A stretch of 64,000 nt of DNA from Salegentibacter sp. Hel_I_6 (GTDB taxonomy: Bacteria > Bacteroidota > Bacteroidia > Flavobacteriales > Flavobacteriaceae): contig NZ_JQNQ01000001.1 in assembly GCF_000745315.1 (NCBI RefSeq), forward strand, positions 3,286,001 through 3,350,000, in the 5' to 3' direction. Under the pieces are notes generated by a model. It did not search any database and was not told the DNA's origin. It saw nothing but the letters and a program-made list of their open reading frames with translations. Of the stretch, positions 41,385 to 50,429 are shown piece by piece. How positions within the stretch are numbered: the stretch's first letter is position 1; every line of letters starts with the position of its first letter. The position numbers and the translations under genes are program-made.

Positions 41385-43010
41385 ATGAAATTTTTTATTA
41401 ATGACGCCCAAGAAGTAGTAAATGAAGGTATTGAGGGCTTACTTACAGATCCAAATCTTACCAAACTAGATAATTTTCCGGAAGTAAAGGTTGTACTCCA
41501 AAAAGAGTTAGATAAAAATAAAGTAGCGGTTATTTCCGGTGGAGGTTCTGGTCACGAACCAGCTCATGCGGGATTTGTGGGTAAAGGTATGCTTACTGCT
41601 GCCGTCTGTGGTGATATTTTTGCTTCTCCATCGGTAGACGCTGTACTTTCTGCCATTATCGCCACAGCCGGAGAAAAAGGATGTCTGCTAATTATTAAAA
41701 ATTATACCGGAGATCGATTGAATTTTGGACTGGCAGCAGAACAGGCACGCGAATTAGGATATAAAGTTGAAACCGTTACAGTGGGCGATGATATTGCCCT
41801 GGGGCAAGAAGTAGAACAACGTGGTTTGGCTGGAACTTTGTTTGTGCATAAAATAGCTGGCCATTTGGCCGAAGAAGGAAAATCTCTTGATGAGATTTTA
41901 AAAACAGCCCAAAAAGTAGCCGATAATATTTTTTCAATAGGATTATCCCTGGAAGAAGGAAAGAAGTTTCAAAATCCCGAAAGTTCAAGGTTATCGGATT
42001 CTGAAGCGGAACTGGGACTGGGCATTCATGGGGAACCCGGCGTTAAAACTATTGCTATGGAAAACGCCAATGATTTGATGTCAAAAGCCATTGAAAAGTT
42101 AAAGGAATACCTCCCAAAAGAAAATGAAAAGTTTGTCTTGTTAATGAACAACTTGGGAAGTGTAACCCCAATAGAAATGAATATTCTCCTCAATTCATTT
42201 CAAAAATCAGAAATCGCCAGGCAAGTAGCATATATCGTCGGTCCTTCACAATTGATGACCTCGCTAAACATGAGCGGTTTCTCCATTTCTTTACTCAAAT
42301 TAGAAGAAGGATTTATAGAAGCATTAACTTCGGAGGCAGCACCAGTTTCCTGGTTTATCAGAAAATTTGGAGAAATTTCTTCTATGGAAAGTCCAAAGCT
42401 ACCTGAAACGATGCCTTATAAAGCCTCTAAAAATACGCAATCCAAAAACGCTTTAAAAGCCGTTGCTGAAGAAGTAATTTCTTTAGAAGAAGATTTGAAT
42501 GCTATAGATGAAAAAGTTGGAGATGGGGATGCAGGATCTACATTTGCCACGGCAGGTAAAAAATTATTGGAGGTAGCAGATAAATTACCCTATGCGAACA
42601 CATCAGAGCTCCTCATTACTATCGGAAGGATTTTAGCAAGGGAAATAGGAGGTTCTAGCGGAGTTTTACTATCTATTATGTTCACAGATGCTGGAAACAC
42701 CTATAAGAAAGAATCAAATATTGGTAAAGCCTTAAGCAGCGGATTGCAGAAAATGAAAGATTACGGAGGGGCCAAAGAAGGGGAGCGAACCATGATAGAC
42801 GCTTTGCAGCCCGCCTTTACTGCTTTGGAAAATGGCGAAAAAATTGATATAGTAGCTAAAAAAGCCCGTCAGGGAGCAGATAGCACTAAAGAAATTAGCA
42901 ATACAAAATTCGGCAGGTCTTCTTATTTATCTGAAGAAAGCTTAAAAGGCGTTCCAGATCCCGGAGCAGAAGCTGTCGCCATAGTTTTTGAAAAATTGGC
43001 GTCACTTTAA
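41385..43010 (+). CDS. dhaK: dihydroxyacetone kinase (DhaK-DhaL fusion)
   Basis: 541 aa from ATG 41385 (MKFFINDAQEVVNEG); an earlier in-frame ATG at 41316 adds non-conserved residues. DhaK domain with SGGGSGHEPAHAGFVGKGMLTAAV and GIHGEPG, whose His binds the substrate covalently; DhaL domain with IDEKVGDGDAGSTFA, the Mg-ATP aspartates, and GGSSGVLLS. The single-chain type uses ATP rather than the PTS. Phosphorylates dihydroxyacetone or glyceraldehyde. No neighbouring glycerol genes. Confidence 0.93.
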   Translation: MKFFINDAQEVVNEGIEGLLTDPNLTKLDNFPEVKVVLQKELDKNKVAVISGGGSGHEPAHAGFVGKGMLTAAVCGDIFASPSVDAVLSAIIATAGEKGCLLIIKNYTGDRLNFGLAAEQARELGYKVETVTVGDDIALGQEVEQRGLAGTLFVHKIAGHLAEEGKSLDEILKTAQKVADNIFSIGLSLEEGKKFQNPESSRLSDSEAELGLGIHGEPGVKTIAMENANDLMSKAIEKLKEYLPKENEKFVLLMNNLGSVTPIEMNILLNSFQKSEIARQVAYIVGPSQLMTSLNMSGFSISLLKLEEGFIEALTSEAAPVSWFIRKFGEISSMESPKLPETMPYKASKNTQSKNALKAVAEEVISLEEDLNAIDEKVGDGDAGSTFATAGKKLLEVADKLPYANTSELLITIGRILAREIGGSSGVLLSIMFTDAGNTYKKESNIGKALSSGLQKMKDYGGAKEGERTMIDALQPAFTALENGEKIDIVAKKARQGADSTKEISNTKFGRSSYLSEESLKGVPDPGAEAVAIVFEKLASL

Positions 43011-43162
43011 ATTGGGGATGATGTTTTTTATATCCTTTCTTTCAATGCATTGAAAAAGAGATTCTATTTGGTTGTTCTGGATAATCTTTTTTCAAAATGT
43101 ACCGAGAAGCAGGGAGATAGAAGAAGGGGATATTTTTAAAATTTCGTTGCCTAATCATAAAT

Positions 43163-43209
43163 GTTGCTAATTAACGACAAATATTATATTTTCGTTGTAA
43201 ATAAGCAAC
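43163..43209. promoter_or_regulatory. candidate operator of the HipB-like regulator
   Basis: Nested inverted repeats GTTGCT ... AGCAAC (43163 / 43204) and AACGA ... TCGTT (43173 / 43192) directly upstream of the XRE gene, separated by an A/T-rich centre. Fits autoregulation by a HipB-type repressor. Confidence 0.55.
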
Positions 43210-43212
43210 ATT

Positions 43213-43500
43213 ATGAATTCTAAAAAGGCAATAATCCTACCTAAATATCGAAAAATATTTGAGCAAATAGGAGAAAACATAAAACTTGCCAGAAAGAGAC
43301 GCAAACTTACTACAGCGCAAGTTTCCGAGCGGGCAGGTATTCATAGGGCTACGCTTTACCGCATTGAAAAAGGTGATCCGGGAGTTGCTATCGGTTTGTA
43401 TTTTAACGTCTTTAGAGTGTTTAACCTGCAAGATGATTTTTTAAAATTGGCAGTTGATGATGAGTTTGGAAGAAAATTGCAAGATCTTGATTTATTATAA
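43213..43500 (+). CDS. XRE-family (HipB-like) regulator
   Basis: 95 aa. IGENIKLARKRRKLTTAQVSERAGIHRATLYRIEKGDPGVAIGLYFNVFRVFNL is a complete XRE helix-turn-helix with the G-D-P-x-V-x-I-G of HipB-like antitoxins. A truncated hipA follows after 5 nt, so this is the antitoxin of a broken HipBA pair. Confidence 0.88.
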   Translation: MNSKKAIILPKYRKIFEQIGENIKLARKRRKLTTAQVSERAGIHRATLYRIEKGDPGVAIGLYFNVFRVFNLQDDFLKLAVDDEFGRKLQDLDLL

Positions 43501-43505
43501 GTGCT

Positions 43506-43661
43506 ATGGCAGGAGAAAAATTTGATATATACGTATTTGCCGACTGGATAGCATTGAAGAAACCCACATTGATTGGAATACTATCCGCTCATTTTGCCAA
43601 GGGTAAAAAGGCTTTTAGTTTTGAGTATGACAACTCTGGTAGGATAAGAAGTTATTATTAG
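43506..43661 (+). pseudogene. HipA N-terminal stump
   Basis: 51 codons from ATG 43506: MAGEKFDIYVFADWIALKKP, then LIGILSAHFAKGKKAFSFEYD, the N-terminal subdomain of HipA kinases, then a TAG. The kinase domain (about 350 aa) is missing; nothing like it follows. The toxin is lost while the antitoxin remains. Confidence 0.75.
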
Positions 43662-43747
43662 TAACAAGACCATTCAATAAAATATCCAAATTTCGGACGC
43701 AACCTTTTCAAACTATTCGCATCTATTAGATATAAAATCAATGGATT

Positions 43748-45235
43748 ATGAAAAAATTATACTGTTTTCTATCGATCGGCTTATTGCTATTATCTTCCTG
43801 TGAAACGGATAATGTTTCTAACCAAAATATAAATCCAGAATTAGGCTTTTCCAATGATAATGCAGGCTTAGTGGATGTAGAAGTCACTGGTGATAATTAC
43901 AATGAGATTATAGAAAACCCATTTATAAAGGTTGAAGATCAGGCTGTATCAACATTTTCCATAGATGCAGATGGAGCCTCTTATACCAATATTAGGCGGT
44001 TTTTAATGAGTGATAATCAATTACCTCCAAAAAATGCGATACGCACCGAGGAGATGATCAATTATTTTAATCTTGATTATGAGTTCACAGAAAGTAGTCA
44101 TCCAATCAGTTTAAATGGAGAAATCAGTAATACTCCCTGGAATGAAGAAACTAAACTTCTACGTATTGGAATAAAGGGAAAACCAATGGCTGAGCCTTTA
44201 CCGCCATCCAATTTTGTTTTCTTAATAGATGTTTCTGGTTCTATGGCAAGTGAAGATAAATTGGAGCTTTTAAAAAATGGATTTAAAAGTCTTGTGAATG
44301 AGTTTACTCCAGAGGATAGGATCGCCATAGTCGTATATGCTGGTTCTTCTGCTGTGGTACTTGAATCAACCCCGGGAAATGAAAAAGAGAAAATTATAAA
44401 TGCCATTAATAACCTAGGTGCGGGAGGGAGCACTGCAGGTTCTGAAGGAATAAAAACTGCTTATGAAATAGCTTCTGAAAATTTTTTAGAAAATGGCAAT
44501 AACAGGGTGATTCTTGGCAGCGATGGAGATTTTAATGTAGGAATCACCAGCCAGGAGGAATTAATTGAATTAATTGAAGAAAAACGAGATAGTGGTATAT
44601 TCTTGAGTGTACTAGGTGTAGGCCGCGGAAACCTAAACGATGCTGTTATGGAACAAATAGCCAATAATGGTAACGGTAATTATGAATATATTGATAATAT
44701 TGAGCAGTTAAGAAAAGTGTTTATTTATGAATACAATAAATTTTTTACGGTAGCAAAAGACGTAAAGATCCAGGTAGAGTTTGATATTAAAAATGTAGAA
44801 GCATATAGGCTCATCGGTTATGAAAATCGTCTTTTAGATGAAGATGACTTTGAGGACGATGAGGAAGATGCCGGAGAAATAGGAGCGGGGCAGAATATTA
44901 CTGCATTGTATGAAGTGTTACCAGCCAGAAATCCACAATATTCCACCATTCCATCCCTAAAAATAGATTTTAGATATAAAGAGCCCAATTCAGAATCCAG
45001 CCAGCTTTTGGCTTTGGAAATTTTTGATCAAGGGAAGACTTTTTCGGAGTCCTCTGATTTCATGAGGTTTACCGCAAGTATCGCTTCTTTTTCTATGCTT
45101 CTTAGAGATTCTCAGTACAAGGGTAGTAGTGAATATAGCAAGGTCTTAAGCTGGCTTAATACCGTAAACCTTAACGATGAACATGGCTTTAAAGCTGAAT
45201 TAAAAACATTAGTTGAAAAAGCTAAAGATTTTTAG
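43748..45235 (+). CDS. von Willebrand factor A domain lipoprotein (YfbK-like)
   Basis: 495 aa. Lipobox signal MKKLYCFLSIGLLLLSSC. N-terminal YfbK-type domain (FSIDADGASYTNIRRFL ... IRTEEMINYFNLDY), VWA domain with the MIDAS motif DVSGSMAS and later GSDGDFNVG, and a DUF3520 C-terminal part (VKIQVEFDIKNVEAYRLIGYENR). Family members are about 570 aa elsewhere; this one is a shorter form. Surface or periplasmic adhesion/scaffold role (inference). Single gene. Confidence 0.9.
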   Translation: MKKLYCFLSIGLLLLSSCETDNVSNQNINPELGFSNDNAGLVDVEVTGDNYNEIIENPFIKVEDQAVSTFSIDADGASYTNIRRFLMSDNQLPPKNAIRTEEMINYFNLDYEFTESSHPISLNGEISNTPWNEETKLLRIGIKGKPMAEPLPPSNFVFLIDVSGSMASEDKLELLKNGFKSLVNEFTPEDRIAIVVYAGSSAVVLESTPGNEKEKIINAINNLGAGGSTAGSEGIKTAYEIASENFLENGNNRVILGSDGDFNVGITSQEELIELIEEKRDSGIFLSVLGVGRGNLNDAVMEQIANNGNGNYEYIDNIEQLRKVFIYEYNKFFTVAKDVKIQVEFDIKNVEAYRLIGYENRLLDEDDFEDDEEDAGEIGAGQNITALYEVLPARNPQYSTIPSLKIDFRYKEPNSESSQLLALEIFDQGKTFSESSDFMRFTASIASFSMLLRDSQYKGSSEYSKVLSWLNTVNLNDEHGFKAELKTLVEKAKDF

Positions 45236-45346
45236 ATAACTTATCATAGCTCAAAAGCTATAGGGGTGCGCATGTTAAAACTAAAATTCTGGAAATAATC
45301 TTGAATTTAGAAAAACAAAAAACTATTTTCGATAGTAGATAGATTA

Positions 45347-46240
45347 TCAATATCTCTTTTCCTTCTTTAACTGAGTTAAAAACACGCCAATAAAAACAAC
45401 TCCCATACCTACAATATCCATAAGTTTAACCTTATCCCCAAAAGCTATCCAGGCCATCAACATTGTGATTGGTGGTCCCAAATAAAATAAACTGGCAACT
45501 TTCGTGGTGTCCAGGTGTTCAATTAGTTGCCACATTAAAATATAAGCACCTAGAGAGACGGCTATAATCAACCAAAGCAAGGCATAGTTAAACTCTGGTA
45601 CCCATTCAGTTTTTAAATCTTCTACAAAAATGGCGGGCAGGGCTAAAGCTAATGCTGTAGCTATACTTTGATAAAAAATGGTTTGATGCAGAGGTAGTTT
45701 TTCTTTTTCCTTATTTATTTCCATTTTTCGTTGTATTAAAGTGGCGATGGTTATTGCTATTACAGAGCCTAAGGGAATAAAATATCCGAATATGGAATTT
45801 GAATCTTCAAAATCTATTCTAAAACCAACAGACAGTGCAACCCCGATAAATCCTAATATAAGTCCAATCCACTGATATAAGTTTGTGGACTCTCCGGTGA
45901 CAAAATATGCGGAAGCTCCCGTAGCTAGAGGCTGCAGCGCTACTATAAGAGCTACAATTCCTGCAGGAACGTTATTATCTAAAGCAAATAGAACACAGGT
46001 AAGCCACACCCCGTGTGCTAAAAAACCAATAAACATGTTTAAAAAGGCTACTTTGAAGCCATACCATTTAAATTTCTTTCTTAGAAGTAAATACAATGCC
46101 ATTAACAAGCTTAAGCCTAGATACCTCCAAAAAACCAGGGTAAACGGTCCCGTATGTGGCAGACCATATTCTGCCCCTATAAAACCGGAATTCCATAAAA
46201 GAATAAAACCTATAACTATTAAAATTGTGCTTTGTCTCAT
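45347..46240 (-). CDS. EamA/DMT-family transporter
   Basis: 297 aa with about ten hydrophobic segments arranged as two five-TM EamA repeats (LLWNSGFIGAEYGL ... FWRYLGLSLLMALYLL ... ; second repeat LLWLIIAVSLGAYILMWQL ... LFYLGPPITMLMAW). Inner-membrane metabolite exporter of the RhaT/YdcZ type; substrate unknown. Monocistronic by spacing. Confidence 0.9.
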   Translation of the reverse strand: MRQSTILIVIGFILLWNSGFIGAEYGLPHTGPFTLVFWRYLGLSLLMALYLLLRKKFKWYGFKVAFLNMFIGFLAHGVWLTCVLFALDNNVPAGIVALIVALQPLATGASAYFVTGESTNLYQWIGLILGFIGVALSVGFRIDFEDSNSIFGYFIPLGSVIAITIATLIQRKMEINKEKEKLPLHQTIFYQSIATALALALPAIFVEDLKTEWVPEFNYALLWLIIAVSLGAYILMWQLIEHLDTTKVASLFYLGPPITMLMAWIAFGDKVKLMDIVGMGVVFIGVFLTQLKKEKRY

Positions 46241-46618
46241 TTATTTAGATTCCTATAATTTAAATTCAAAATGCATTCGAGAATTGCTCAAATAGAAAGA
46301 GGACATAAGATTTCTTCTGATTCCGGTGCAGGATTATTAGCTAAAAGCTTTTTAAGAATATTCTTTAATTAAATTTGGGTAGGGCAATAGGTGGCCCAGT
46401 GGGCAAACCGAATCCAGAATAGAATATGATCCTTCAATTTTTAGTAAGAGCAAATTCATCTTAAATCAACCAATTGCGTAATTTTTCGAAGCATTCAAGA
46501 TAAATTCAAAGGTCAAGGATTTAAAAAAGAAGGATGTGCGGATTTTTACAGATTTTTAGCGGTTTTAATATCCTTTGCAAATGTTTAACTTCAATTGCAA
46601 AAGAAATAACTCTAACAG
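46241..46618. other. non-coding stretch
   Basis: No gene, repeat or strong hairpin recognised. Together with the remnant at 46619-46945 it makes a 780-nt gap between the transporter and the trkA gene. Confidence 0.4.
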
Positions 46619-46945
46619 CTAATAGATTTGACTCTTGGATACCAGATTAATAATTATAGACACTTTAATATCTGTATTGGTTTCCAGGTAGTATTGATTT
46701 CCCATGATACAACAAGGGTTTCCTTGAAGATCGATAAGCATTTTTTCTATAACTGTTTCTGGCGGTATATAATCAACATCCAGGAAAATTAAAAATTCAT
46801 TTCCTGCGTATTGAGATCTTAGATTCCGGGATTTTGAAGGCAGGGTAGAGGTTTTAAAAGTTCTTCGTCCCCATCTTTTCCACTAAGCACCACCACATTT
46901 TTTATGTAGCTTTCCTTACCTAAGAATTGTGAGTTTATAGAAGAA
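46619..46945 (-). pseudogene. glycosyltransferase family 2 remnant
   Basis: Minus strand, two frames: NSQFLGKESYIKNVVVLSGKDGDEELL, then after a frameshift SRNLRSQYAGNEFLIFLDVDYIPP ETVIEKMLIDLQGNPCC IMGNQYYLE ending at a TAG (46619-46621). The D-V-D and the surrounding strand-loop pattern are those of GT2 nucleotide-sugar binding. No start and no C-terminal part; a decayed fragment. Confidence 0.6.
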
Positions 46946-47019
46946 TTTTAAATTCTTGTAAATTTTTGAATTGTGGTTTTGGCAATGTTTAGATCACAAA
47001 GAAAATTATGTTGCGGTGA

Positions 47020-47712
47020 TTATTTTCTTACTTCCTTTAATAGCTTTTTGATATCACGGTTATTGCCGTATAAGACCATAATATCTCCAGCGTGTAATAT
47101 AGTTGTACCAGAAGCTACTCCTTGAACATCAGCTACCTGTTTTGCAGAGCCTATCTCATTTCTACCTTTCATATACTTAATGGTAGTAAGCACAATAATG
47201 TTATATTTTTTTTTCAAACCAATTTCCTCCAAAGTCTTGCCGTCGAAAACTTTAGGGATTTCGCTTTCTACGATGCTGTATTCCCCAGTGACTTCAAAAG
47301 AATCAACAACACCTTCCAGGTTAAGTTTTTTAGCCCAACGTTCAGCGGTTTCTTCTTCAGGGTGAATTATTTCTTCCACCCCCATCGCTTCTAAAACCAT
47401 TTCCTGCAGAGGCGCTACTGCGCGGCTAATTAATCGCTTTACTTTAAGTTGTTTCATAAGTGCAGTGGCCATGATATTAGCACCTTTGTCTTCACCAATT
47501 CCAACTATTACTACATCGGTATCTTCTAGGGGTAAATTGGTCACTGCATTAAAATCTGTAGCATCAAGACTTACAGCATGGGTGATTTTTTCTTTAATAG
47601 CTTCTACTTTGTCAAGATTACAATCAACCCCAATAACCTCATTTCCCATGGAAGTTAATTTCTCGGCCAGAGAAGCTCCAAAATTACCCAGTCCTATAAT
47701 AATATATTTCAT
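47020..47712 (-). CDS. trkA: TrkA/KtrA-type potassium uptake regulatory subunit
   Basis: 230 aa. RCK_N Rossmann domain (IIGLGNFGASLAEKL, G-x-G-x-x-G; acidic D at the end of the second strand in GVDCN) and RCK_C from about 140. Cytosolic gating ring for the TrkH/KtrB channel encoded 10 nt upstream in the same operon. One RCK module, as in KtrA. Confidence 0.93.
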   Translation of the reverse strand: MKYIIIGLGNFGASLAEKLTSMGNEVIGVDCNLDKVEAIKEKITHAVSLDATDFNAVTNLPLEDTDVVIVGIGEDKGANIMATALMKQLKVKRLISRAVAPLQEMVLEAMGVEEIIHPEEETAERWAKKLNLEGVVDSFEVTGEYSIVESEIPKVFDGKTLEEIGLKKKYNIIVLTTIKYMKGRNEIGSAKQVADVQGVASGTTILHAGDIMVLYGNNRDIKKLLKEVRK

Positions 47713-47722
47713 TTTCTTTTCT

Positions 47723-49510
47723 TTAGTTTATTAAAATCTCTTCAGAAGGATAACGATAATTTAGGTGTTTAATATCGCGAAGTATTGCAATGAGTAGTGT
47801 AAGCATACTAACCCTTCCAATAAACATTGTTGCAATTATTACTATTTTAGAACCTGAACTCAAATCGGCCGTTATCCCCATACTCAAGCCTACTGTACTA
47901 TAGGCGGAAAAAGCTTCAAAAGCAATGGCTATAATACCTTTTTCCGGATCCAAAAATGATATTATGGATAACGAAACTCCAATTACCAATAGAGAAAGTG
48001 AAATAATGGCAAAAGCCCTCCTTATGGAGATATTAGACACCTCTCGTTTATAAACTTCAATCCTATCTTTTCCTTTAGCCAAACTGAAAAAATTTAGGGT
48101 AGCTAATGCAAATGTGCTTGTTTTAATTCCCCCTCCGTTTGAAGCGGGAGAGGCTCCTATCCACATTAAAAGAAACATCAGCATCAAAGTTGAGAAATGC
48201 AAAGCCGAAGTATCAATAGAGTTAAATCCGGCAGTTCTAGGGGTGGCAGCACCAAAAAAAGCAGTGACGATTTTCCCAAATGCACTATGCTCACTTAGTG
48301 TATTATTATATTCAAAAACGTAAAAAACCCCCGTGCCAATTAACAATAGTATAAAGCTTGTAGTTAATACGATTCTTGAATTAAGGTTTAAGACCCAGGG
48401 CAGGTATTTTGCTCGATTAGGATCCTTAAATTTCTGTAGTTTTCGGAGCAAATAATACCTCACATATTTGTAAAGATTCAAAAGAATAGGAAATCCGATT
48501 CCGCCCAAAATAAACAAGCCGGCAAGAATTAGATGTAGAGGATAGTTAAAACGGAATTCAGGTTCATACAGACTGTTTTCTAAGGTAGAGAAACCTGCAT
48601 TACAAAAACCAGAAATACTGTGAAAAACAGAAAAAAATATACGCTCTGTTACCGAAGAAATAATGGAACTATCTAAATTGAAATAAATAAAAAGCGCTCC
48701 TATGGCTTCGATACTAAAGGTTAATAGCAATATCTTTTTTAAGACCATAAAAACTTCTCCTATCTTTTCAGAATTACTAATATCCTTCAACATAAGTTGA
48801 TTGGCATAAGAGGTATTACCTCGAAAAAAATAGCTGAAATAACTGGCAAATGTCATAATCCCAAGACCACCTAATTGGATTAAGATCATAATTATACTTT
48901 GGCCAAAAGCGGTAAAATAACTTCCGGTATCAACAACAATCAATCCTGTCACGCAAACTGCACTGGTAGCTGTAAAAAGCGCATCAATAAGACTTATTCC
49001 TGAATGAGTTGCTTTGGGCATTAGAAGGAATATCGTTCCTAAAAAAATAATAAATAGAAAACTGGCAACAAATAACTGGGCGGGATTTAAATAATCTTTT
49101 TTAAAATTTACTTTAAAAGATGAAATCTCACGTATAAAAAAGAGTAAGATTGAAAAATAAACCCATCCCATTTGGTTAAATATCTTTAAATAACCAATTT
49201 TCTCTAAAATGAAATCCAACCTTATTAAGAGTAGGAGTCCAAATAAAATTGTAAGAATCCAATCAAAGACCAATACCTTTCCAGGGGTTTCTTCACTCGA
49301 AATTAGACATCGAGTTAAAACAATTAAAAAACCTGGGATTATAATGCAATAATACAGGGTTCTAAGAATATTTTCTTCACTTTGAATATGGGTAAAGCCC
49401 AAATCAAAAATCAGGAGGCACACACCCAATATGCTTAAGATTCCCGCTATCTTATCAAAGCGGTTTCCACTGTAAATTTGAGATAATCTTTTTCTTAGGA
49501 GAGATGACAT
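47723..49510 (-). CDS. trkH: TrkH/KtrB-type potassium transporter
   Basis: About 595 aa from ATG 49508-49510 (MSSLLRKRLSQIY); the frame further up overlaps the small gene before it. Four pore-loop repeats with selectivity-filter glycines: SAVCVTGLIV, ISGFCNAGFST, TPRTAGFNSI, SAYSTVGLSM. The N-terminal ~120 residues add extra membrane segments compared with KtrB. Works with TrkA downstream. Confidence 0.92.
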   Translation of the reverse strand: MSSLLRKRLSQIYSGNRFDKIAGILSILGVCLLIFDLGFTHIQSEENILRTLYYCIIIPGFLIVLTRCLISSEETPGKVLVFDWILTILFGLLLLIRLDFILEKIGYLKIFNQMGWVYFSILLFFIREISSFKVNFKKDYLNPAQLFVASFLFIIFLGTIFLLMPKATHSGISLIDALFTATSAVCVTGLIVVDTGSYFTAFGQSIIMILIQLGGLGIMTFASYFSYFFRGNTSYANQLMLKDISNSEKIGEVFMVLKKILLLTFSIEAIGALFIYFNLDSSIISSVTERIFFSVFHSISGFCNAGFSTLENSLYEPEFRFNYPLHLILAGLFILGGIGFPILLNLYKYVRYYLLRKLQKFKDPNRAKYLPWVLNLNSRIVLTTSFILLLIGTGVFYVFEYNNTLSEHSAFGKIVTAFFGAATPRTAGFNSIDTSALHFSTLMLMFLLMWIGASPASNGGGIKTSTFALATLNFFSLAKGKDRIEVYKREVSNISIRRAFAIISLSLLVIGVSLSIISFLDPEKGIIAIAFEAFSAYSTVGLSMGITADLSSGSKIVIIATMFIGRVSMLTLLIAILRDIKHLNYRYPSEEILIN

Positions 49511-49520
49511 TTTAGCCGGT

Positions 49521-49661
49521 CTAAATTTCACCCTGTCGGGACAAGTAATCAAGCACCATCACAAGAATCACTGTCAAAACAGCCATGATGATAGCGGGCC
49601 ATTTTAAGTGTGAGAAGGATTGTTTTTTCTCTGGATCGGGGGTTTTCTGAGGTTTAGCCAC
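49521..49661 (-). CDS. 46-aa single-TM protein in the potassium operon
   Basis: GTG 49659-49661 start, stop TAG at 49521-49523, 10 nt before trkH. Basic hydrophilic N-terminus (MAKPQKTPDPEKKQ...), one hydrophobic segment (WPAIIMAVLTVILVMVLDYL), short tail. Its size and place recall small subunits such as KdpF, but no sequence similarity is claimed. Confidence 0.65.
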   Translation of the reverse strand: MAKPQKTPDPEKKQSFSHLKWPAIIMAVLTVILVMVLDYLSRQGEI

Positions 49662-49751
49662 AGTAATCTATTAAGTTATACTGCAAAGTTAGGCCTAAGG
49701 GTGTAAGCAGAATATAAAATAACTGCCGGGGGTATAAAGATTTTATAAAGA

Positions 49752-50429
49752 TTAAACAAAACGATATCCTACACCACTTTCGGTAATAAGATGTTTTGGA
49801 TTATTAGGGTTTTCCTCTAATTTTTTGCGCAGTTGAGCGACGAATACTCTAAGATACTGGGTTTCATTTTGGGAGCCAAGCCCCCAAACTTCCTTTAATA
49901 AGAATTGATGGGTTAATACCCGACCCTGGTTTTTTGCCAAAAGGGCAATTAAATTATATTCTGTAGCCGTTAATTTTATAGGCTCCTCATTTCTCTTTAC
50001 TAATCTTGAACTTAAATCTATTTCCAGATCACCAGCACTAAGATTTGGTTGAGGATCTGTATTTAGAGTAATTCGCAAGGAGGCTCTAATCCTGGCTAAA
50101 AGTTCTCCAGTCCTGAATGGTTTGGTAAGGTAATCTGATGCCCCATTGTCAAGAGCTTTAATAATATCGGCCTCGTCATCCTGTACAGAAAGAATGATTA
50201 TAGATTTATCATACCATTCTCTAAGTTCTTTTAAAACCAGATGGCCACTTTTATCAGGGAGGCCTAAATCCAAAATGATAAGATCAGGACCGTGGTTTGC
50301 TGCGAGATGGACACCTTCTATCCCCGTTTCGGCTAAAATCACTTTATAATCGTTACTTTCTAAAGTTATTTTTAATAATTTTCTTATTTGCGGCTCATCG
50401 TCGATAATAAGAATTTCGGCGTTATTCAT
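49752..50429 (-). CDS. kdpE: KdpE-like response regulator
   Basis: 225 aa. Receiver domain ILIIDDEPQIRKLLKITLES, phospho-acceptor in LIILDLGLPDKSG, KPF at the conserved lysine; winged-helix OmpR-type DNA-binding domain (LTATEYNLIALLAKNQGRVLTHQFLLKEVWG ... RVFVAQLRKKLE) highly like KdpE. Overlaps the kinase gene by 8 nt. Controls potassium uptake genes, here presumably the trk genes next door. Confidence 0.9.
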   Translation of the reverse strand: MNNAEILIIDDEPQIRKLLKITLESNDYKVILAETGIEGVHLAANHGPDLIILDLGLPDKSGHLVLKELREWYDKSIIILSVQDDEADIIKALDNGASDYLTKPFRTGELLARIRASLRITLNTDPQPNLSAGDLEIDLSSRLVKRNEEPIKLTATEYNLIALLAKNQGRVLTHQFLLKEVWGLGSQNETQYLRVFVAQLRKKLEENPNNPKHLITESGVGYRFV

